Shown here one piece after another: positions 55,852 through 64,000 of a stretch of DNA of 64,000 bases. Origin of the DNA: Rhodosorus marinus (lineage: Eukaryota; Rhodophyta; Stylonematophyceae; Stylonematales; Stylonemataceae); contig JAMWBK010000005.1 in assembly GCA_029953675.1 (NCBI GenBank), forward strand, positions 744,001 through 808,000, written 5' to 3'. Position 1 is the first letter of the stretch, and each line of letters begins with the position of its first letter. The notes below the pieces were generated by a model. That model was given only the letters and a program-made list of their open reading frames with translations. It searched no databases and was not told the origin of the DNA. A program made the translations under genes and the position numbers.

Positions 55852-56747
55852 TTCGTCTTCAAAGACATCGAACCAAACCTCAAAATGATACCCAAAGTCT
55901 ACTCGTCCATTCTCTCCCCTTTCCCCGACCTCTCAAAGCCTACAAATACACTAATGAAATCCTTTCCGACAGTGCAGACAAAACATGTTCCATATTATTA
56001 GCACACTGTAGAAAATCAATAACATTACTTCGTTAAAAATAACAATATATGAAAATTTTAAAGAGAATATTTTCATTGCGACCTTTTTTTCATACCTATT
56101 GTGAATATGTCTTCGTTTCTATATAAAATATGATCGATGGGGTTACATAGGTGATGTCCAACGTTGCAATTATTCTGGAACAGTCGCGTGCAGGTGGGGT
56201 TTGTGAGTGGTGTTCGGGATGGTGAGAAGGAGTTGTGGACTGTTCGTGGATGGAGCCACCCTCTTCGTCACGTGATCGTTACTTTCTGAGAGGAGCGGCT
56301 CGAGATGATGCTCGTGAACACCTCCGTCTTGCGGGCGATTCTGGAGTTGGATGAGTGGCGACTGGTTGGTTTCTCTCCTGCGTGCTTGCGTTTTGGAGGT
56401 CTCTTTGACGCGCTAGTCGAGCTTCGTTTTTAGAAGGCACAGCACGAGCCAATCCGTCATTTCCAACCTCTTAAGTAGCTCGTTCGCAAGCACAAAGAGG
56501 TTGGGCCTGTGTCTCTGCGACAATGTAGACTCTAATGCGGAACTGGTTCCGGAACTTCATTCACTTGTTCTCTGAACTGCAGAATATGATGATACATGAA
56601 GCCCTGGCTTTGGTCTAACAGTTCTCCCAAAGATCGAGACTAAGAGAACTCAGGCAGAGCTTCTTTCCAGACTGATCTGCTTTCTAGATAATCGCGCATC
56701 TTGGACGACGCGTCTGTAGTGATGCGTTTTGACCCATGGCCGTGATC
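55852..56747. other. Intergenic
   Basis: Bases 55860-55980 are C/T-rich (Cactin leader) and 56030-56140 are AT-rich. Bases 56160-56740 show no coding frame or repeat. Confidence 0.4.
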
Positions 56748-57297
56748 TTATCCTCCTTGAGCTGGTAGTTCTGCCTGTGACTTTTGTAGTACCTCCCCTA
56801 TCTTGTTCGTCGCCTATTGATCAAATGGCAGAGCAGGTTTCAGGATCGAAACAGACGTTTTCGACGTCCTCGCAATTCGTGATATAGAAAGGATCAACTC
56901 GAAAATATCAGACTCTGCGAGAAGTGGAAGGCTTACGTCAAGGTACTTTCCAACGCATCGATCAACGCATACCTTCTCGCCAGTGTTAAGCTCAGAGTCA
57001 GTGTACCGAGGGACGCACTTTTTGAAGCACTGATCTGCCATTCTAACAAAAGTGTGCGAGTAGGTTATTGATCTGAGTAAGCTGCCCTTAAGCCAAAAGA
57101 GTTCACCCTCAAAGAGGCCTGAGGAGTAGGTAGATAGGATTCACTATCCATGCCAAGACTCAAACCAACAGCCCATCCGGAAAAGCAAACGAGAAAGAGA
57201 AAATACGAAACGGACGTTCAGACACTTACTTGTTGAAGAGATCAGCGTAGAACGTGATCTCCTGCTTCATTAATTCATACTGATTAGGCATCGCCAT
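56748..57297 (-). CDS. TIM10: Mitochondrial small Tim chaperone, Tim10
   Basis: Three exons (57297 to about 57230, about 57043-56943, and about 56812-56748) give about 78 residues, the usual Tim10 size. Exon 1 is [20 protein letters not shown]. Exon 2 holds the twin Cx3C motif, CFKKC and CVDRC separated by 16 residues ([13 protein letters not shown] within), matching the Tim10 C-Y-K-K-C-V-P-x-R-Y pattern. Exon 3 ends [20 protein letters not shown]. Small Tims carry hydrophobic precursors across the mitochondrial intermembrane space. CVPRY and the DLFN start favour Tim10 over Tim9. Confidence 0.87.
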
Positions 57298-57795
57298 GAC
57301 GAAGGCTCCACGTCCGCTCGATGATCCAAGACTTGTCAATATAGTTAGTAAGTCTCGATCAATACATATCGTCCGCCTCACCATCATCCGAACGCAATCT
57401 GATCAGCGGTGAAGACGCCAATCCGAGGCTTAGAGATCCACAAAACAAAATTTCAATTAAAAACGCCGGACAACCTTCTTTGGAGCTTGTCGAATCTGAT
57501 TGGATTCAATACTGAGTAGCAAGGCAACCCATTGGCTTATAGGCATGACTACATCTTCTGACTGGATACTAGCTCCTTGAATAGTTTTGTTTTTAGATGT
57601 AGCTTCTGACGAAAAGGGTTTCTTGGTTTTTAATTAGTTTTTAAATAGTCTTTGTGAACATCATGCTGCTCATGGCCCGGCAAGACGAAGCCTGTGTTCT
57701 TGCTGCCGTTTCGAGAGTTTTTGAGCGGCTCTGACTTGGAAGCATGTAAATCAATATAGCAGTAGATCCCGATGTGAGGACCTACAAGTTTTGTT

Positions 57796-59542
57796 TCAGT
57801 ATGTGGGGAACTCCGGGTTGCACTCCTGTCTCCATGCGTCGAGTCCGCCGATTACATCGGTTGCGTTTTCGATTCCTGCTTTCCTCATCATGGAAACGGC
57901 CGTTGCAGAGTCAACGCCTCTGCGACAAATCTAAAAGGCAAGAAAAAAAGACGCACGTAAATCCTCCATCGAGACAACACAGACTTGAAAAGTGCCAGGA
58001 ATGTTAGCGTCGACTATCACAACGAACCAAAATGATCTCCTTGTCGCCAACCCGATTCTGAATCTAAAAAAAGGAAGAACCAGACAAACGTTAACAGGAT
58101 TTCAAACTACGCTTCCGTTGCAGCTTGCAGAGTCCCTCGTTCGTGTTAGCTTACAGTGATAAGCTCTTTTGACAGTTTGGTGATCGGAATGTTCTGGAAT
58201 CCACCGATAGAGCACATATCAAATTGCTCTTTTGGCCGCACATCTATACACAAAGCATCTTTCAGTCGACCCTTGTCCAGCAGAGCGGTTGCTCTCAGAC
58301 GACCTTGGTCAGTACTCTGCGGGGTCGCACAGCTGCCCGCCAGAGTGAATGAGCCGTAGTCAAACTCGGCTGGATTGACGATCCGCTGGCTACTGTCCTC
58401 GGGGTTGCCGCAGGCTCGGCAAGTTTTGCTTCTCGATCGGAGACGGATCACCCTCGTTTCACAGCTCAGACCATCATATAGAACCATTCTCCTAGAGCAA
58501 ACTTCCGCACCCTCCGAGCAGAAACCCAAACCGCGATTGGCTTAGTGAGACTCGATCGCCGATAGATATGTGAGCTTGCTTCTTCCTTGGGTTATCCGAG
58601 GAGATTACCTCAATTTCAGCGGCAAGCTTCAGCGCCTCTACGGCTTGCATGGTGCCAATGACGCCTGGAACTGGTCCCAAAACTCCGGCAGTATCGCACG
58701 AGCCTACACAATCTGGGGGAGGCGGGGAAGGGAAAATGCATCTGTAGCAGGGTGACTCTTCCGAGTCACAGTAAACGCTAAGCTGCCCTTCAAACCCTAG
58801 TGCACAAACCGTTTTTGCCGGATTCAGTGCCTAGGCCAAGAACCGATGTTCAAAGGACCACGGACGCCTATTTCCAGACGCTCTAGCTCACCAATTGCGG
58901 ATCCAGAGACAAGAGGCTTACGCAGGGCAGCGCAAGCATCACTGATAATGTACCGAGACTCGACATTGTCCGTGCAGTCTAGGACAATATCAAAAGGTAA
59001 AATTAGTTGCAGAGCAAACTTGGCTGTGATGCCTGTAGATAACGTGCAAATCGAAGAGCCGGGATTGATCCTCATCAGTGAGTCCCTCAATGACAAGCAC
59101 TTATCTGCCCCTACGCTCGCATCCGTATGTCCAATCTACGACCATGGAACGACGGAAAACAAGATTTCTCATCAACCGATGAAAATCCCAGAATCGAAAA
59201 CATTGAGAACACTAAAAAGCAAGAGACGGCAAAAGTATATCCTACCTGTCTATGCAGGTTACTTCTATCTACACTATCTCCACGGTCCAGTAGGCCCAAC
59301 CTCCCCACTCCGGCGCTCGCCAAGTACATCGCCGCGGGACATCCCAAGCCCCCAGCACCAATGACGAGCACGCTCTTCTGAGAAAGTCTCTTCTGTCCTT
59401 CAACGCCAAACCTCAACAGAAGCATTTGACGGGAATATCGCTCCAACACATCATTCGAGAAAGCCTGCCGAACGCCGTTCTCCTCCTCCTGAGCAGTGCT
59501 GGCACCCTTCAACTCTTGGAGTTCACCCCACGGTGATTTCAT
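57796..59542 (-). CDS. MOCS3: Adenylyltransferase and sulfurtransferase MOCS3/UBA4
   Basis: About seven exons, E1-like then rhodanese. The E1 part: [22 protein letters not shown] loop [51 protein letters not shown], and the zinc-binding SPCYRC and SKTCRAC pairs. The catalytic Cys region is [18 protein letters not shown]. The rhodanese part: [20 protein letters not shown] and, in the last exon, the persulfide loop ICRRGVDSA, then [17 protein letters not shown]. The enzyme activates Urm1 and MOCS2A for tRNA thiolation and molybdopterin synthesis in the cytosol. A short exon near 58064 ([12 protein letters not shown]) joins the two halves of the rhodanese domain. All catalytic cysteines are present. 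Confidence 0.93.
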
Positions 59543-60250
59543 CGGGAACTTCTAATTCTGCTGTTTAGCGAAGTGAACCAACACCCCACGAAGCAGAAAC
59601 TTTCCTGACTCAAGGTTGTCCAACGCCACCAACAACGCTAACTCACAAGCCTAACCCCGCCTTCCTCAAAACCTTACAAACCAATCTAAGCGGACCGCCG
59701 CGAGGAAACGAAATGAGTTCATCAAAGCAGACGGTCGGGCTCATCAGCTTCAACGACTACGCGAGAACTATTCCTTCGAGGCTACTACAGGATTGACAAG
59801 TTTAGTTAGTCCGGAGTGGACTGAAGGATGATCGCGACGGCTGAAGATAAAAAGCGACCCTAAACAAGACAGAGCTATCGTTGCTCAACAATAAGTGAGA
59901 CAGCGACCGCGGTAGACCGAGGAAGACGAGCCTCTGCGGAAAAGTACCGACGTCGATCACCAAGAAAGGACCAACGCTGGTCACGTACGGGTTATGAAGC
60001 CCGAGGGTTCCGAGGGTGAAGACGCAGTGCGCATCCTCGCCCCTCACGCGGACGGAGCGGAATGATTGTCAAATGCCGAGATGGATGTTGAGCGCTGTGT
60101 TGACGAGGAATCCTTGTGCTTCCACGAGGATGGGGACAGAACGCATCCTCCGTTTTCTTCGACGGACTGTCAAATTTTTACTGTTAGTTATCTACACTTC
60201 TGTTAGCTTCTTCGGCTGATATGTCGCCTTAATTTTTTACTGTTAGTTAT
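59543..60250. other. Intergenic with one copy of a 59-bp duplication
   Basis: Short ORFs only (60047-59802 minus and 60016-60219 plus). The left copy of the exact tandem duplication lies at 60175-60230. There is no other gene signal. Confidence 0.4.
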
Positions 60251-60289
60251 CTACACTTCTGTTAGCTTCTTCGGCTGATATGTCGCCTT
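60175..60289. repeat. Exact tandem duplication, period 59 bp
   Basis: Bases 60175-60230 and 60234-60289 are identical over 56 bp. The right copy holds the last 13 codons and stop of the RRM gene. The left copy repeats them past the stop, in the 3' UTR. Perfect identity suggests a very recent event. Confidence 0.95.
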
Positions 60290-62369
60290 GAAGTGTTCAA
60301 GCGCGCTTTCCACCTTGAGCGCGTGGTCAAAGCTCTCCAGAACAGCTCTGGGTTGATCCTCTGGAGGCTTGCCCTTTTCAACACTGTTCACAAATCTTTC
60401 CACAGATTCAATAAGCTCCTTGACGCCATCTCCAAAGCCAATCTGAGGTTCCTCGCGAGCGGGTGGTTGCGGCATGCTCGCGAGTGACGATTGATCATCT
60501 TCAAGATTCTCAATCAAAGACGCCAGCTCACGATTTTCGCTCCAAAAATCCACCGCGCTCTCCTCAAAAAGCTGGTTCATCATCTGCTCGTTTTCGTTTT
60601 CTCCTTCCGTGGCTACCTCGCCCAAATTGTCATTCCCCTCCAATAGGTTGAGCTTTTTGTCTCCTTCCCCGGACTCACCAGAGACAACCACACCTTGAGG
60701 GATCTGTCCTTCCGCAGCTTCATTCTCGTACTGATTGCTGCCAGGCTCATTATCCGCAAGGGCAGAAAACACGTTAAAAGAATCTCCACCTAGGGAAATC
60801 CCGTTGTCTCCATCGTGGACAAACTCAACCAGATCCTCACGATCCTCACCCTCAGCAAACTCAGCGAACGGGTCAGAGGTATCGACATCGAGTGGTTTCG
60901 CTCTTTTGTCAAGAAAACTCCTATAGCTTCTTGGATCGTTCCCGTCAGATTCAAACGCGTCAATGAACGAGGCCGTAATGAAATAGTCACTCAACGAGGC
61001 GACTTGTAGCTTCCGAAAGCCCAGGAGGGCGTCGTCATTGTTCCGAAAGACAACATTCACGAAGACGTTTCGAGTTGGCGTAAAACGCCAGAACCAAAAC
61101 TCCACTCCACGGAGATCTCTGAGCAACTTCTCAAGATTCTCAAGCGGTTCATCCTCCCGAATCTTAAACGAAAGCGCTCTTCTGGGAACAGGATCAGCAA
61201 CATAGTCATGTATCCTAACGGGTTCACCGCCTAGCCTCACGGACGCCATTGTACTTCTCATGTTCGCCGCGTCTTCGGGTCGCTCATACTCAACAAAGCA
61301 GCTGCCGTTAAGCATCGGCCCAAAGCGTTTGATGGCACCAAATTCCGAGCAAATCTCGCGAATGTTCTCCGGTTTTCTAGTCGAGCAGTGAACCACAAGC
61401 TTCCTGGGGTCGCCTTTCTTTCCAGTTGCATCTTGTTCGCTCACCCCGCTTCCAGCCGCGCTCTTGTAAGTGATCACCTGCGCATGAATTGGTCTGTCCT
61501 CTATGATGTAATCGCTTATGCCAGACACTACCCGCAGGGCATCCACATCGCGCTCAAACTCGACAATTCTTGAGCCAGGGCCTTCCTCAATGACCCTAAT
61601 TGGTAGGGAGTAGGGCTCACAGAGATCCACAAGCTGGTGATTCTCGAACTTTTTGGGCATGCCTTTGAACCGCACGTATCGCCGAGCAGCGGCTTGTTCT
61701 TTCGTTTGCATGAAACGGTCCACCTCCGTTCGATACTGAGATCCAAAGACCTTGGCCGTGTCGTCAACGAGTCTTGGGAACAAAGGCCGTTCCTCCGCAT
61801 CCGAGTTGTCTTGATTCTTTCAGAGATGAAGAGAAGCAGGTCTTAGAAGTCGGCTTTGGACGTTATCTGGAGGTGATAGTACCTACAATGCTTAGAGAAA
61901 CGCCCTCAAGGTCGTAGGCGTTCCATTGCTCTTCTATGATCTGCTTGACCTATGAAGTAGCAACAGGACGTAAGCATTCGAACAAGCTGACCCTTTCAAC
62001 CTGCCTCTAAAAACCCTATCGAAGACTTACCATTGCCGGCGAGTTGGTTTCAGCGGGAAGAACCGAATCATCACTGCCGGACGAGAGATTTGAGCGCAAT
62101 GGAGGAGATTGAACCAATCCTTTCTCTGAACCGAACTTCGTACCCGAACTGAAACTGGCTCTCAACCATAATCGATCCTACACCAGAAACGGCTTGAAGA
62201 TGTTAGCCCACGCCCTGAAACCTTCCCAGAGTAAGCGAGATTCAAGTTATGGGACGCGATCATGCAATCAAAAGCTCACCAGATGATTACCGCAACCAAG
62301 CACTCGGACCGCACCCAAGCATCCGCTAGGTGCTGTTTTCAACCGAATTCTGCCAACCATTGAAATCAT
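60251..62369 (-). CDS. Multi-RRM RNA-binding protein, possibly organellar
   Basis: The long last exon (about 61822-60251) plus three short 5' exons (62369-62281, about 62171-62033, about 61950-61880) give about 620 residues. Two or three RRM-like folds lie between residues about 110 and 390: RYVRFKGMPKKFENHQLVDL, KLVVHCSTRKPENIREICSE with GSCFVEYERPEDA, and NVFVNVVFRNNDDALLGFRK. A long acidic region (DPFAEFAEGEDREDLVEFVH and beyond) and a helical C-terminus follow. The 5' exon starts MISMVGRIRLKTAPSGCLGA, Arg/Lys-containing and acid-free, and could be an organelle presequence. The RRM core resembles Mei2-like proteins only loosely. The right end lies in the 59-bp tandem duplication. Confidence 0.6.
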
Positions 62370-63778
62370 AGCCTCAACACACGACCGGAGGACCAAGACT
62401 ACACCCAAACTGAGTTCTCCTCGAAGTCACTACATACTAAAATTTACCGTTTCTTCACATAGCAAGCCTTCTTCTAGACGCCAAATGACCCTGAGAAAGC
62501 TGTAAACGTCAACTCTTAAGTCGCGCCTACAGCGGTGATCTGTCACCCTCGTCCAGTTCCCGACCGGTGACGATGGACACGGCGGTGTAACTTAATCGGT
62601 GAATCAATGTGTCATTAACGGGCTTGACCGGTATACTAGGAAGGAAGACTGTTTTTTGCAGTTGATTTGAACGCATCCACAACATCCATGTGTCCTCCTC
62701 TGAACCAATTGAGCTCCACTGACGGTGTAGCTTCAAACTGTGGCTCCACTGTAGTTTTGTTCAGCAGGGAATGTGCTCAGTCGCATCTTGTGCTGCCATC
62801 CCCCAGGGTGCGTTTTCGTTCATTTACGAGCCATTGAGGACGACCACGACGGTGAGACTTACCAACGTACTGGATTCACGATGTGGTGCAGGAGTGCAGA
62901 TTACTGCTGCGCCTTGCACGCGTTGAATCTCCTGTGCATCCAAAAACGTCGTCAAGGACCGATAAGCTTCCTTTAACTACCGCCGACGGTGTGACTCAAC
63001 TTTGTGGTTTATCGGTGTAGTTTGTTCGCGGAGAATCCTGTTTGGCAGTTGTATATGTTGGGACGTGCACACGTCCATGTGTCGTCCTCTGGACCAAGTA
63101 GTTCCACCGTCCGCGGTCACCGGCAATCTCGCAATGGGGTTGAAGACGTTTGTGAGATGTTTTCCGAACGAAATGCCAGTATATCCCGTTTCCACGGACT
63201 GCATAGTTTCATAACGTGGCTTAGATGCAGTTCAAAGCCGGCTGAATGCTTCTGACGATGCAGTTACGATGTGGTTCAGAGTTGGATAATCACTTAATCA
63301 AAGTCGAACTACCTTGCAGTCAGACTGGCTGACGGTGTGACTAAAGGATGCGCTAGGCGAAATGTAGCTTGGCATAAACAGCAAGCAAAATCCACTCTTT
63401 CTTTCCACGTTTTTACAGTTCAGAGCTTACGATTCCGAGTTGCTTTTCCGTAGCTGGGCTTCGGCCGGTAGGTTCGTAGCACTGTAGAACCACAGCAGCC
63501 AGAAAGTTGCTTGTATACAAGAAACCGCGTTAGCACAGATACGTATGCTATTATGCAGACGGTGTAGCTCAACAGTGTACCTCAACGCGATATCAGAATG
63601 CTATTATGCTTTAAAGCCTTGAATCTTCCCCGTTCCATTTGCTCTCCTCAAGGGATACGAGCTTCCGACGTCCTAGATTTTGAAGGTCTATTCCATAAAG
63701 GTCCCAACCTTTACCTCTTACGAAAGGGTTGCAATCACTGACTGGAATCCGTTCAAACGAGCGTTTCTACCGTCTGAT
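62370..63778. repeat. Diverged repeat region, unit about 400 bp
   Basis: A phrase like GACGGTGTAGCTCAAC recurs near 62721, 62985, 63332 and 63559. Longer blocks match between 62690-62780 and 63060-63140 (CCATGTGTCxTCCTCTGxACCAA) and between 62729-62770 and 62988-63040 (a CTGTGG/TTGTGG stretch, then GTAGTTTTGTTCAGCAGGGA against GTAGTTTGTTCGCGGAGAAT). No coding frame is conserved among copies. It is probably an old repeat family or decayed element. Confidence 0.55.
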
Positions 63779-64000
63779 CTATTCGGCTGGGCTTTCTGTC
63801 TTGTCTTTCCGGCCTCTCATCCTCGCTTTCTTCTTGCTTTCATTCATTTTAGGGACTGTTGTTGGGTTCACTGAAAGGTCCATAATCTCTTCATAGTCCT
63901 CTTCAAAATCTTCGCTCGTTAGTGAACTACTGAGATCCTCATTATCAAAAGGAGTACTCTCCGCCTCAGGGAGGGTTCCTTCGTCCGAGTTTTCATTTTC
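63779..64000 (-). CDS. C-terminus of a gene reaching past the window (partial)
   Basis: Read on the minus strand, the frame is open from the right edge to TAG at 63781-63779. The 73 visible residues start with a very acidic stretch (EDFEEDYEEIMDL) and end in a basic one (ESKKKARMRGRKDK). An acidic-then-basic tail is common in nuclear and nucleolar proteins, but no family can be named. Confidence 0.5.
   Translation of the reverse strand, partial: ENENSDEGTLPEAESTPFDNEDLSSSLTSEDFEEDYEEIMDLSVNPTTVPKMNESKKKARMRGRKDKTESPAE

Noticed and set aside
55410-56036. Plus-strand ORFs of 158-208 codons
   Set aside because: They are antisense to the Arg/Ser-rich first exon of Cactin, where biased codons leave opposite frames open.
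1-64000. tRNA, rRNA, CRISPR arrays and intact transposons
   Set aside because: I looked for B-box-like motifs, conserved rRNA segments, regular short repeats with spacers, and reverse transcriptase or transposase motifs, and saw none I could support.

Overview
The window is nuclear DNA of a eukaryote with compact, intron-rich genes. Introns are GT-AG and short, mostly about 48-120 nt, and genes lie on both strands with small gaps. About 25 genes can be followed exon by exon, and many are split too finely to show as long ORFs. A Tic22-like plastid import protein, an aldo-keto reductase of the plant chloroplast type, and a threonine deaminase with a plastid-like leader point to a plastid-bearing organism. 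A kynureninase, CYP51, a SPRING-like Golgi protein and MOCS3 sit beside them. A unicellular alga, perhaps of the red lineage, is the best guess. No rRNA or organelle marker is present to settle it.

Layout. 0-8.2 kb: tail of an SDF2-like MIR protein, a thioesterase-fold protein lacking its nucleophile, a SIW14/OCA-type phosphatase lacking key P-loop residues, and TFIIE beta, with several long hairpins between them. 9.3-15.1 kb: CYP51 and threonine deaminase, diverging. 16-24.4 kb: an unrecognised membrane protein, Tic22-like, HDDC2, an Oms1/METTL7-like methyltransferase, an orphan ORF and an aldo-keto reductase. 25.7-30.4 kb: Sec14-like, kynureninase and a SPRING-like protein. 32.6-35.7 kb: one large gene with RCC1 repeats, a BTB domain, a RING-H2 finger and a second BTB domain. 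36-43.8 kb: mitochondrial uL29m, proteasome beta1, a mitochondrial carrier, CENP-X and a type I membrane protein. 45.1-51.7 kb: ARP6 and PI4-kinase beta. 53.7-62.4 kb: Cactin, Tim10, MOCS3/UBA4 and a multi-RRM protein. The last 0.2 kb is the tail of one more gene.

Most genes are housekeeping: transcription (TFIIE beta), chromatin (ARP6, CENP-X), splicing (Cactin), proteolysis (beta1), mitochondria (uL29m, Tim10, carrier), lipid signalling (PI4K, Sec14), sterols (CYP51) and sulfur transfer (MOCS3). They form no operon-like unit.

The more unusual points are two predicted pseudoenzymes near the left edge, the RCC1-BTB-RING-BTB fusion, an inverted copy of a phosphatase exon beside its source, several near-perfect hairpins, degenerate repeat arrays at 52.4-53.1 and 62.5-63.6 kb, a 59-bp tandem duplication over a stop codon, and sense-strand G/T-rich leaders upstream of many genes. 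Exon limits were worked out by eye from splice consensus, phase and family similarity. No search was run.
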